A stretch of DNA of 64,000 bases from contig JAPNVD010000027.1 in the NCBI GenBank assembly GCA_026627305.1, positions 1 to 64,000 of the forward strand. The letters are read 5' to 3'. The position numbers and the translations under genes are program-made. Position 1 is the first letter of the stretch. Each line of letters starts with the position of its first letter. Shown here piece by piece: positions 9,296-18,699 of this stretch. Under the pieces are notes generated by a model. That model was not told the origin of the DNA. It worked only from the letters and a program-made list of their open reading frames with translations, and ran no database searches. This DNA is from Sulfolobaceae archaeon. GTDB taxonomy: Archaea > Thermoproteota > Thermoprotei_A > Sulfolobales > Sulfolobaceae.

Positions 9296-10021
9296 ATGAC
9301 TGATGATAAAATTGAAGAAATTTTAGAGGCAGTAAAGAATAACGATATATATACGATAAGTAAGAATCTCAGGACAATTTTCAATCTTATTAAAAGTCCA
9401 GTAAAAGAAGAACGTGATACAGGATGGAAAATAATTGAAAGTTTGATAGAAAATAACAGGATAGTTTTAACCGATAAAGATAAGAGATTCCTGAAATCCC
9501 TCATGTGGAATAAATTGCAAGGGATTAGGGATGATGCTTGGTCTCATCTATACATATATAAAGTTCTAGGAATAACGGGTTTTGATGACCTTTTAACTGC
9601 TAAAAGCGATAAGATAAAATGGAGTGTCTGGTCACATGTTTTAGATATAATACAACTATCACTGATTGACGTAAAAACCGTACAAAAGTATAGTGATTCG
9701 TACTGGAGATTACTAAAGAGTTATTATCCTACTATTAGAAAGAAAGCATGGAGGTTATTTCCTAAATTAGTAACGTTTGGAATTTTTAATTTAAAAGAAA
9801 ATAGTAAACAAAAAGAAAGATATTATGAATTTTTAAAACATAACAAATATAGTGTAAGAATATATGCATGGGAAGCTTCAATAGAACTATTAAAAAACAG
9901 CATAATTATTAAATCTGAGATAATTCCTCTAATAAGCTATTTAGAAGAGTTAACTAAGGTAAATGGGCAACTGGGCAAAAGAGCTAAAAAAGTACTAAAT
10001 TACATTCAAAATCTTCCTTAA
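9296..10021 (+). CDS. uncharacterised helical-repeat (HEAT-like) protein, co-directional with the Urm1-like gene
   Basis: ATG is 2 nt after the preceding stop; recurring '(R)xxAW/xVW' motifs with Trp at residues 44, 82, 112, 152 and 192. Confidence 0.5.
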   Translation: MTDDKIEEILEAVKNNDIYTISKNLRTIFNLIKSPVKEERDTGWKIIESLIENNRIVLTDKDKRFLKSLMWNKLQGIRDDAWSHLYIYKVLGITGFDDLLTAKSDKIKWSVWSHVLDIIQLSLIDVKTVQKYSDSYWRLLKSYYPTIRKKAWRLFPKLVTFGIFNLKENSKQKERYYEFLKHNKYSVRIYAWEASIELLKNSIIIKSEIIPLISYLEELTKVNGQLGKRAKKVLNYIQNLP

Positions 10022-11680
10022 CATAAGAATTATAAAAGGAGAGATGAGAGAGATCACATCAATCGACATCAGAAAGTCTTGTATAGTAGTATATGCGAAT
10101 CTAGAAATATTTCCTCTTAAAAGTATGTAATTGTTATAGTCTGTAGCGTTCGTCCAGTAAGGGTTATAGTAAATTAGTACTACTGCATTCCTTTCACCTA
10201 TTATCTCCCCATTTTCTAGTTTTACATTAGCGGGAGTACCGTTAAGAAAGTATGAAATTCCATGAAATCCTTCATTATAGTATATGTAGTATTCGTTTGA
10301 GACATTATAAACTAACACTAAGTAAGAATAATTTAGTTCTTGCGTAGAAATAATGTATTTAATGCCCTGCAGTGTTAAATTCTCTTCAGATAAATTTGTT
10401 ATTACTCCTGATATCATTGGTATGAAAGATTGATAAACCGGCGATATTGTACCTGTTGAAGAATACATTGCTGTAAATAAGGGATCATGTTCACTTAAAT
10501 ACCGATAAATTGTAGACAGTGCAGTATAATTTACCTCATATTTAACTGGATTAAATGTAAATAAATCGTATGTATCGTGAAGTGGGTAGTATGCAATAGA
10601 GGGAAGAAAACTTGATAAGATAATTATTAAAATTACAAAAAGAAATAGTTTTTTTATTCTTACATGAATAAGTGAAATAGATATTAGTCCTATGGCAAAC
10701 ATAAATATCTTACTTTCAAACGTGGTGAGAGAGAGGATAATGCTCCCTATTAATGGTATATGTACAGGTGTTATTGAAAAATAAGTGAATATGAACAGCA
10801 AGAGTCCTAAAGGAATAGTGGAGGAAATTAGAAGCCTATTCTTTTCATAAATTCCAAAAATAACTAATAAAATAAATATTGAGATTAATAAGAATGTTGG
10901 AAAACTAGATACCTCGATAACTGGGAACGTAGATATGTGTGAAACAGTAGGCACTACAAATAGCTCAAACGCTATTTCTTGACTAACGTTACTCAAAAAA
11001 GCAATAACGTCAGCAAGTAGTATCAAAAGAATGCTCTTAAAATGTAGCTTAATTGAGTCCACGATAGCTATAATAAGGATAGGTACTTCAAATAGGAATG
11101 CGTAGTAAAACGCTTGATAAAAGAGTACGTTTAGAACAGAAACTATAATAGTTAAAATAATAAAATAGTTTAAATTTTTATATTTGTATATTTTATATGA
11201 TAAATAATATACTAATGGCATGAACGAGTAAATTAACAAAACGGTTGGAGAATCACCAGTGTAAAAGATTTGTGCAGTGCCTGGATTTAAAATATAGATG
11301 AAAGGAACTATATACCTTAAAATTATGCGAAGAGGGCTCTTCTTAAGATCGTTAGTAAAGTATTTTGCAACATAATAAAAGCTTATAGTGCCTACTGGAA
11401 AAGGAATGAAAGCAAATATCTTAATTAAATTCCAAGATCCAAAAATTAGAGAAAGATAATAATAGATATAAACTCCTAACCCTATTTCGCTTACTGCTCC
11501 ATGTGCATAATAGTCGATTGGTGTACTTGATGGAAATTGTAAATGTGGTGGCGGTGGTTCAAGATCTATTAAAGAAAAATAGCTAGCTACTAATAGTCGG
11601 TAAAATACTAAAACATATATTACAACTACTACAATTGAGAAGAGTAAAGATTCCTTATCTACGTTCAGCTTTAGCCTCAT
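9995..11680 (-). CDS. polytopic membrane protein with extracytoplasmic C-terminal domain (GT-C/YfhO-like architecture)
   Basis: 561 aa, many TM helices, then a soluble domain with N-glycosylation sequons and 'LTLQGIKYIIS', then a terminal TM. Confidence 0.5.
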   Translation of the reverse strand: MRLKLNVDKESLLFSIVVVVIYVLVFYRLLVASYFSLIDLEPPPPHLQFPSSTPIDYYAHGAVSEIGLGVYIYYYLSLIFGSWNLIKIFAFIPFPVGTISFYYVAKYFTNDLKKSPLRIILRYIVPFIYILNPGTAQIFYTGDSPTVLLIYSFMPLVYYLSYKIYKYKNLNYFIILTIIVSVLNVLFYQAFYYAFLFEVPILIIAIVDSIKLHFKSILLILLADVIAFLSNVSQEIAFELFVVPTVSHISTFPVIEVSSFPTFLLISIFILLVIFGIYEKNRLLISSTIPLGLLLFIFTYFSITPVHIPLIGSIILSLTTFESKIFMFAIGLISISLIHVRIKKLFLFVILIIILSSFLPSIAYYPLHDTYDLFTFNPVKYEVNYTALSTIYRYLSEHDPLFTAMYSSTGTISPVYQSFIPMISGVITNLSEENLTLQGIKYIISTQELNYSYLVLVYNVSNEYYIYYNEGFHGISYFLNGTPANVKLENGEIIGERNAVVLIYYNPYWTNATDYNNYILLRGNISRFAYTTIQDFLMSIDVISLISPFIILMLRKILNVI

Positions 11681-11888
11681 TACTCTTAATAAATATCAGT
11701 TCTACTATTAATAAGACTGATGCTAAGAGAAGGAGGTATGAGGTTACGTGTAAGATAATTACTATATTATAAGTTCCGAATAAACCTAGTGAGAAGTAAA
11801 ATAGTAAAAATAGTATGATATATAATAACAGCTTTATGTATTTTTCGTTTTTCTTCTCTTTAACGTTTCCTTTTTTCCTAGTGCTCAA
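11655..11888 (-). CDS. small membrane protein
   Basis: 77 aa, basic N-terminus plus two TM helices; overlaps the start of the 561-aa membrane protein. Confidence 0.4.
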   Translation of the reverse strand: MSTRKKGNVKEKKNEKYIKLLLYIILFLLFYFSLGLFGTYNIVIILHVTSYLLLLASVLLIVELIFIKSNEAKAERR

Positions 11889-11932
11889 TTTACCATTGAG
11901 TATATTAGCTTAATATTAATATAAATGTTTCA

Positions 11933-12541
11933 ATGAGCCAACAGCTAGACGTTATTAAAAAGCTTCTCGAAATCAAGAGTTATATAGCTAATAATCTTGA
12001 AAAAGAAGGGTTAATGCTGTTGAAAGAACTTAAAGATAAAGGAGTATTGAATAAAGATTTTGCTAGAGAGAATAACTGGTATGTATGTAATATAATTGAA
12101 ATTATAAGCTGCAATAACATATTTGAATTTCTCAATGGATATGCGGAACTTTTCGATATAACTAGGTGTAAAAATATAAAGAGAGTATTGGAATGCTCTA
12201 TATCGAGAAATATAGATAATACATATGTGGATATCGTGCTTGAAGAATATAAGAAAAGGCATGATATCAATGCTGTTAATGAGATACTTCAACTAAATAA
12301 AGAAAATCTAACTAATGCATCAATCATGCTTAAATTACTAAGATTCTATGAAGATCTAAATGATATACGTGATATAGAAAATTTAGTTACGATAGTAATT
12401 TCAAATATAAATAGAATCCAGGACGGTAAGATGTTATATGTTATGTCACAAGAATTTAAAAAATATCTAAATAAAGAAAGTTATGAATATATTCTAAAAA
12501 GAGCTTGTGAGTTAGGGTATAAGGATGCATGTATTTCATAA
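11933..12541 (+). CDS. hypothetical alpha-helical protein
   Basis: 202-aa ORF, helical and Cys-containing; antisense ORFs in the same region look non-coding. Confidence 0.45.
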   Translation: MSQQLDVIKKLLEIKSYIANNLEKEGLMLLKELKDKGVLNKDFARENNWYVCNIIEIISCNNIFEFLNGYAELFDITRCKNIKRVLECSISRNIDNTYVDIVLEEYKKRHDINAVNEILQLNKENLTNASIMLKLLRFYEDLNDIRDIENLVTIVISNINRIQDGKMLYVMSQEFKKYLNKESYEYILKRACELGYKDACIS

Positions 12542-12641
12542 TTATAAATTATATGATACTAAAAACATTGGCTGTTTTATTTAAGCAATTCATCTAAAAG
12601 TTTAAATATCTCCAAGTAAAATTTATATATGAAGTAAGAAT

Positions 12642-13082
12642 ATGCTAAGCTTATCATTTACTATTAGGGAAGCAAGACCAACTGATTGGCACCAAATATA
12701 CGAGCTATATAACTCTCTTCCTCTTGAGGATTTATATATGAGATTCTTCTGTTTGCATAGATTTTCTGAAGAGGAAGCTAAGAGATTAGTTACTCTGAAC
12801 GATCATGTAACAATAGTAGTGGAAGTAGCTGGTAGGATAATAGGTGAAGGATCTCTTTATAATACTGGAGAATTTTCCTTGGTTGTAGCACCTGATTTTA
12901 GAGGCTATGGTATTGGAACGGAAATAGTAAAGACGTTAATAGAAAAAGCGAAACAATTAAAAATGAAAAAGATATTCTTTTACGTGCTAAGGGATAATAT
13001 ACCAATGATAAGGATAGGTAAGAAATTAGGGTTTAAATTTATTGAAGAAGAAGGAGAATTAATGGGTTATTTAGAGTTATGA
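12642..13082 (+). CDS. pat: GNAT acetyltransferase, Pat-like (archaeal protein/Alba acetyltransferase)
   Basis: 'REARPTDWHQIYELYNSLPLEDLYMRFFCLHRFSEEEAKRL...GEFSLVVAPDFRGYGIGTEIVKTLIEKAKQ...MIRIGKKLGFK' resembles Sulfolobus Pat. Confidence 0.75.
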   Translation: MLSLSFTIREARPTDWHQIYELYNSLPLEDLYMRFFCLHRFSEEEAKRLVTLNDHVTIVVEVAGRIIGEGSLYNTGEFSLVVAPDFRGYGIGTEIVKTLIEKAKQLKMKKIFFYVLRDNIPMIRIGKKLGFKFIEEEGELMGYLEL

Positions 13083-13113
13083 TGAGCTTCCAGGCTTAAG
13101 ATGATCTAATGAA

Positions 13114-13770
13114 TTAAATTGCAAGCGCTGATTTAAGTTCACATAGTGATTGTAATATCATATAGTTATTACTTCTGATTTCCTTTAGCTCTTTTTCCTC
13201 TATCTTTATTTTTCCTTTTATGATGAACGAATACTTTAAACTTGCGTTAGTGTATGCTTTTAAGTCTATAATGGTATCGCCAATTCCAATCACCTCTGAG
13301 CTTCTTAAATTCATTTGATTAAGAGCTTTAAGTATAGGCTCAGCAGATGGTTTACCTTCATTAATATCATCACTACTTACTAGATATTCAGGATAAAAAT
13401 TAATTACACTTAATGTCGCTATCGCTGATTCTCTATTAGATGAAGTTACTACTGCGATCTTGATATTATGTTTTTGAAATAGCCTAATAATTTCTGTTGC
13501 ACATGGACGCTCTTTGCCATACTTTTTCACTAGATCTAAATAATAACGAGTTTTAATCTCAGCTAATTTTGGTGCGATTTCCTTCCCTGCAAGTGTTTCG
13601 GCTATTTCTATTGTTTTCTTTCCTATAAGCTTCTCTATTTCTATTTCACTTTTTATTTTCAAGTCTTTCATCGCTAGTAACCATGCATCTCTATGCACTT
13701 CTGCAGTATCTACCAACGTTCCATCCAGATCAAAAATTACACCTTTAATTTCATAAATATTAATCTTCAT
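13114..13770 (-). CDS. HAD-superfamily hydrolase
   Basis: 'GVIFDLDGTLVDT', 'VVTSSNRES', 'GIGDTIIDLKAYTNA'. Confidence 0.88.
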   Translation of the reverse strand: MKINIYEIKGVIFDLDGTLVDTAEVHRDAWLLAMKDLKIKSEIEIEKLIGKKTIEIAETLAGKEIAPKLAEIKTRYYLDLVKKYGKERPCATEIIRLFQKHNIKIAVVTSSNRESAIATLSVINFYPEYLVSSDDINEGKPSAEPILKALNQMNLRSSEVIGIGDTIIDLKAYTNASLKYSFIIKGKIKIEEKELKEIRSNNYMILQSLCELKSALAI

Positions 13771-13830
13771 TGTGTTCTAGATAATTATGATAAAATATTA
13801 TTAAAAAGTCTAGATACAAACTACTAGATA

Positions 13831-14460
13831 ATGATTATCGAAATACTAAAATCGACATCAAGATGGGAGCAATATACTAGACATAAGTTTGTGAGGATGA
13901 TGAAAGAAGGATCGTTACCATTAAGTGCTTTTAGATATTATATAATCCAGGACTCAAAATACGTAGAAGAAATGAATAGAGCTTCACTTAAGGCAGCTTC
14001 AGTAGCTCCAGATATTGATGAAGCTATAGAGTTCATCAACAAAATGTTTAGTGCTAGCGATAAGGGAAAAGAAGTTCACGGTAAGATCTATAACCTATTG
14101 AAAATATCACAAGAAGAGATTAAACGCACTCCGATCAACGATGTAAATTATGCTTACACAAGACATTTGCATTATTGGGCTGATAAAGATTGGTATAAAT
14201 ATCTCGTAGCTCTAACTCCGTGCATGTTAGGCTATCTTGAGATAGGAATTTTTGTTAAAGATTCAGCAAATCCTATATATAAAGAATGGGCTGAGTTTTA
14301 TGCTTCAGATGTATACAAAGAGAAAGTAGATACGATAATTAAAATTCTTAATAAGATAAATATTAAGGCTCAATCAGAAATTGATGAGTATATTGACATT
14401 TTTAGGAGAAGTGTAAATTATGAAATAGATTTCTGGGATAGTGGGTTAGCCAATGCTTAA
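13831..14460 (+). CDS. tenA: TenA family protein (thiaminase II-like)
   Basis: 'LPLSAFRYYIIQDSKYVEEMNRA', 'ALTPCMLGYLEIG', 'YKEWAEFYASDVYKEKV'. Confidence 0.8.
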   Translation: MIIEILKSTSRWEQYTRHKFVRMMKEGSLPLSAFRYYIIQDSKYVEEMNRASLKAASVAPDIDEAIEFINKMFSASDKGKEVHGKIYNLLKISQEEIKRTPINDVNYAYTRHLHYWADKDWYKYLVALTPCMLGYLEIGIFVKDSANPIYKEWAEFYASDVYKEKVDTIIKILNKINIKAQSEIDEYIDIFRRSVNYEIDFWDSGLANA

Positions 14461-15508
14461 TAAGAAATTTTACAAGAAATTAATATATATAAACGATTTC
14501 TCAGTTCCGATGGTAGGATCTCTTGCATTTGGCATAGTAGATAGAGGGACAAACATAATAGAGGTTAGGCCAACTACAATATGTGGCCTCTCATGTATCT
14601 TTTGTAGTGTGAATGCGGGCCCTAAGTCTAAAGTTAGGTGGGCAGAATTTATTGTAAGTAAGGATCTCTTAATAGATGCTGTTAATGAAATTGTTAGATA
14701 TAAAAATGTAAACAATATTGAGGTTCATATTGACGGTATGGGAGATCCTGGCAACTATAAAGATTTAGTAGAACTCGTACAGGGGATAAAGAGTATAGCC
14801 AGTGTAAAAACGATCTCCATGCAAACTAGATTATATATGCTAAATGAGAAGAAAATAAAACAACTAGAAGAAGCTGGACTAGATAGGTTTAACGTAAGTA
14901 TAGATTCCTTAGATCCCATACTTACGAAAAGGTTAGCTGATAATGAGATCTATGAAGTTAGCAAGGTTCTTGAACTTATAGACTATACTCTTAAAAATAC
15001 AAAAATAGATGTTATTATTTCTCCCGTTCTTTTAGAAAATATAAATGATGAGGAGATTAAAAAATTAGTAATATGGGCATATAACTCTGGTCTAGGGAAA
15101 AAGTGGCCTCCCATACTTATTCAAAAATTCATTCCGCATAAGAGAGGCAGAATTCCCAAGGGTATACATATTAGTAATTGGAAAGAATTTAATGAGAAGC
15201 TGCATAATATAGAGAAGGAATTAGGATATAAATTACTTTTCGATTCAGAGGTATTTAATATTACTAGGGTAAGAGCACTGCCGATAGTGTATGATATTGG
15301 AGAGAAAGTAGACGTCAAGATTATAGATAGAGGAATATTTAAAGGTGAATTTCTAGGAGCTCCTATAAATAGGTCTTATAGTAACATTGAGGATAGGGTA
15401 ATTACTGTTGTTGCCCCATCAGAGCTTGAGGATTCATTAGTAGGTTCAAAGGTTAAAGTTAGGATAATAGATAATAACGATAATATCTACATTGCAAGAA
15501 TTCAGTAA
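14453..15508 (+). CDS. radical SAM protein with TRAM-like C-terminal domain
   Basis: 'TTICGLSCIFCSVNAGP' Cx3Cx2C cluster; C-terminal 'GEKVDVKIIDRG...LVGSKVKVRIIDNNDNIYIARI' resembles TRAM; overlaps tenA by 8 nt. Confidence 0.78.
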   Translation: MLNKKFYKKLIYINDFSVPMVGSLAFGIVDRGTNIIEVRPTTICGLSCIFCSVNAGPKSKVRWAEFIVSKDLLIDAVNEIVRYKNVNNIEVHIDGMGDPGNYKDLVELVQGIKSIASVKTISMQTRLYMLNEKKIKQLEEAGLDRFNVSIDSLDPILTKRLADNEIYEVSKVLELIDYTLKNTKIDVIISPVLLENINDEEIKKLVIWAYNSGLGKKWPPILIQKFIPHKRGRIPKGIHISNWKEFNEKLHNIEKELGYKLLFDSEVFNITRVRALPIVYDIGEKVDVKIIDRGIFKGEFLGAPINRSYSNIEDRVITVVAPSELEDSLVGSKVKVRIIDNNDNIYIARIQ

Positions 15509-15577
15509 AAGAATATAAATTAGGTTTTTATGAGAAATATTTATTTTAGTGCATATTTTAAGTGATTATGAGATACA

Positions 15578-16780
15578 TTGAGCTATCTTAAGAACTACCT
15601 AAATCTCGATAATGCTATAAAAGTTGCGTGCGATATAAAGTTTGAATTTACTAAGCAAAAAGTAAGCGTTCAAGATGCAGTAGGATATTATGCAGCCGAA
15701 ACGGTGGCATCTCCGAAAAATTTTCCACCTTATGATAGGAGTGCTGTAGATGGATATGCAGTTATTCACGATGATGTTATATCAGCTTCATCTGATAACC
15801 CTGTTTTTTTAAAAGAAGTCGGTCTCGCTACTGCTGATAAACCTTATGATAAATCTATAAAAAATGGTGAATGCGTTAGAGTTCTTACTGGTGCTAAGAT
15901 CCCAGAAGGTGCAGATGCTGTTGTAATGGAAGAAGATACAAGAAAGATTAGTCCTGATACAATAGCTGTGCTAAAATCAGTAAGGAAATATCAGAATATA
16001 AGTAGAGTAGGGGAAGATATAAAGATAGGTAAAGAAATTCTAAGGAAAGGAGAAAGAATAAGGTCTTGGCATGTTCCTGCATTACTTGAGGTAAATATTG
16101 ATGAAATTTATATATGGAAGCTAAGAATTTGTGTTCTTTCTACTGGTGATGAGCTAGTTAAAGGGAGTGTAAAGAATACAACACAGCCTATGTTACTTGA
16201 ATTAATAAGGGAATACGGTTTTGATCCAATAAGCCTAGGTATTAGTGAAGATGATGCTGAAAAAATAAGAGAAATTCTTGACAAAAATAATTCTTCATGT
16301 GATATATATATTGTTACAGGAGGTACTGGACCTAGTGAGAAAGACGAATCGAAACAGTTCTTATCTACGTACGGAAAATTAATTTTTCACGGCCTTAACA
16401 TAAGACCCTCTAGGACTACAGGGTTTGGCATATATAACAATAAACCAGTGTTTATAATCTCAGGTTTGCCAGTTGCAGCTTTAATTGCGTTTGAAAATGT
16501 AATATTTCCTATAATTAGCTGTTGGTTAGGGCTAGAAAAACCAAAGGAATGCGAAATATCTGGAATTTTAGATAAGGCTGTTGTAAATATAATAGGAGTT
16601 AAGAGTTTTGTTAGAGTGAAGATATACGAAAAAGATGGAAAAATACATGTAGATCCGTTGAAAGTTACAGGTTCTGGAATAATATCCTCAATAATTGATG
16701 CAGACGGATATTTGATTTTAGACGAAAATACCGAGGGATTACCTGAGGGAAGCACAGTAAAGGTCAAATTAATAAGGTGA
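15578..16780 (+). CDS. moeA: molybdopterin molybdotransferase MoeA
   Basis: TTG start; 'FPPYDRSAVDGYAV', 'GECVRVLTGAKIPEGADAVVMEEDT', 'STGDELV', 'VTGGTGPSEKD'. Confidence 0.9.
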   Translation: MSYLKNYLNLDNAIKVACDIKFEFTKQKVSVQDAVGYYAAETVASPKNFPPYDRSAVDGYAVIHDDVISASSDNPVFLKEVGLATADKPYDKSIKNGECVRVLTGAKIPEGADAVVMEEDTRKISPDTIAVLKSVRKYQNISRVGEDIKIGKEILRKGERIRSWHVPALLEVNIDEIYIWKLRICVLSTGDELVKGSVKNTTQPMLLELIREYGFDPISLGISEDDAEKIREILDKNNSSCDIYIVTGGTGPSEKDESKQFLSTYGKLIFHGLNIRPSRTTGFGIYNNKPVFIISGLPVAALIAFENVIFPIISCWLGLEKPKECEISGILDKAVVNIIGVKSFVRVKIYEKDGKIHVDPLKVTGSGIISSIIDADGYLILDENTEGLPEGSTVKVKLIR

Positions 16781-18699
16781 TGCATATCATGAGCAATAGA
16801 ATCTTTCATGTTTTAGTAACTTGGAACGAAGCTAAGGATATTATAAGAGATGAAATTAGAAAAATAGTAGTAGAAGGAGAAGAAGTAGATGTTAAGGATG
16901 CTAATAACAGGATAACTGCTGAAGACATAATATCACTTCATGATGTGCCTCCATTTGATAGAGCTGAAGTAGATGGATATGCTGTATATCACGAAGATAT
17001 AGAAGGAGCTGATGATGATAATCCTATAAGATTGAATCTTATTGGTGAAGTGAGACCTGGTCAAAAACTAGAAATAGAATTGCGACGAAATTCCGCAATT
17101 AGAATTTCGACAGGAAGTATGATGCCTAGAGGTGCAGATTCCGTTATAATGGTAGAATACACCAAGCATGATAACAACCATGTGATAGTTTATAGGGGTA
17201 CAGTACCAGGAGAGAACATTCAATATGCTGGTTCAGATTTCTATATAGGGGAACTATTAGTACCTAAAAATTCGCTTATAAATCCAGAGAAGATAGCCTT
17301 ATTGAGTGCTGCTGGTATTGGTAAAATAAAGGTTTATAAAAAACTGAAGATTGGAATATTCTCTACCGGAGACGAGCTAAAAAGACCTGGGGAGGAATTA
17401 AGAGATGCTCAAATATATGATGCTGACTCATACTATTTTTACTCCACATTAAACTCTTTGCCTTCTGTTGAGGCATATTATATCGGTATTGTTAAAGATA
17501 ATTATGATGAGATGAAGAAATTACTACTCGAAAATTTAGACCGTTTTGATATATTAATTAGTTCAGGTTCTACTTCTAGCGGCTACTACGATATCCTTTA
17601 TAGAGTAGTCGAGGATTTAGGAGGAAATATAATCTTTCATGGAATTAAGATAAAACCAGGTAAACCAACTTTCTTTGCAAAGATCAGAAATAAACTACTT
17701 ATAGGTATGCCTGGCTTTCCTATGTCATCTGCAATTGTGTTGAAATTTATTGTAGAACCTGCAATATTGGAGGCTTTTAATACTCCAGTGAAGTTAGAGA
17801 GAAAGCCTCTAGCTGTAAGAGTAAATATGGAGAGAGGTAGAGATCAGTTAATCCCTGCTATAGTTACTAAAAACGGAAAGATTTATCCTTTATATGGACA
17901 GCCTGGATCCATCTCAAGGCTCTCTTACGCTGACGGAATTATACTCTTACATGGTAATATCACTTATTACGAGAAAGACGAGCTAGTAGAATTTTTACCC
18001 TTTAACGCACATTTAAGGGATTCGATAATTGCCATAGGTTCAGTAGATCCGCTATTAGAAAGAGCAATATATTCCATCGATACCTTTTCGAAGATAATTA
18101 ATAAGGGTTTTGGCGAAGTTATAGAAGCTGTGAAAAATGAAATCTCGGATATAAGTGGCATATCATTAATATGTCTTGATAACAATAATCAACTCTTAAC
18201 AACACTATTAAATGACAAAGAACTAATGAGTAAAGCTTATCTCATTAGGGGTTATTTTAGAACGATCGGTTTCGTCTCTAAGAGGGATGTCATATCAAGT
18301 TTTAAGGAAATCGTAGAAAAGAAACTATTATTTGTAAATAGGGATAAAAATTCTGCAGCTAGAGTTCTCATAGATTATCTAATAGATACTGAAGATCCTC
18401 ATTTGAGGTCTAAAATTAGAGGTTATTCGTGGGAAGTAACTACTTATGCTGCCGTAGCGAGAGCAATTGCACAGGATAGAGCAGATGTCGGAATTAGTCT
18501 CGAATATTATGCGAGAAAACTTGGGTTGAATTTTAGACCATTAAAAGATGAGGAATATGATATTTTAATAAATAAGAAATTCTATGGCTCAGAATTAGGG
18601 AAGAAGTTTATAGAAGCGCTTAAAAACTTAGGTCAATACGTTGAAAGCTATCCAGGATATAAGATACCAAATGATATAGGGGAGATAATATCCAGCTAG
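16777..18699 (+). CDS. MoeA fused to a C-terminal LysR-substrate/periplasmic-binding-like domain
   Basis: 'VPPFDRAEVDGYAVYHEDIEGADDDNP', 'IRISTGSMMPRGADSVIMVEYT', 'IFSTGDELKRPGEELR'; C-terminal ~230 aa 'IAIGSVDPLLERAI...AAVARAIAQDRADVGISLEYYARKLGLNFRPLKDEEYDILI'. Confidence 0.88.
   Translation: MMHIMSNRIFHVLVTWNEAKDIIRDEIRKIVVEGEEVDVKDANNRITAEDIISLHDVPPFDRAEVDGYAVYHEDIEGADDDNPIRLNLIGEVRPGQKLEIELRRNSAIRISTGSMMPRGADSVIMVEYTKHDNNHVIVYRGTVPGENIQYAGSDFYIGELLVPKNSLINPEKIALLSAAGIGKIKVYKKLKIGIFSTGDELKRPGEELRDAQIYDADSYYFYSTLNSLPSVEAYYIGIVKDNYDEMKKLLLENLDRFDILISSGSTSSGYYDILYRVVEDLGGNIIFHGIKIKPGKPTFFAKIRNKLLIGMPGFPMSSAIVLKFIVEPAILEAFNTPVKLERKPLAVRVNMERGRDQLIPAIVTKNGKIYPLYGQPGSISRLSYADGIILLHGNITYYEKDELVEFLPFNAHLRDSIIAIGSVDPLLERAIYSIDTFSKIINKGFGEVIEAVKNEISDISGISLICLDNNNQLLTTLLNDKELMSKAYLIRGYFRTIGFVSKRDVISSFKEIVEKKLLFVNRDKNSAARVLIDYLIDTEDPHLRSKIRGYSWEVTTYAAVARAIAQDRADVGISLEYYARKLGLNFRPLKDEEYDILINKKFYGSELGKKFIEALKNLGQYVESYPGYKIPNDIGEIISS

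Noticed and set aside
11980-12292. Antisense ORFs of 96 and 93 aa
   Set aside because: Two overlapping low-quality ORFs opposite a better 202-aa ORF; composition looks like reverse-strand noise.
13079-13131. Possible C/D box sRNA (ATGATGA ... CTGA) after the GNAT gene
   Set aside because: Box C and D present at 42-nt spacing, but no acceptable D' box and unequal guide lengths; CTGA lies in the HAD coding end.
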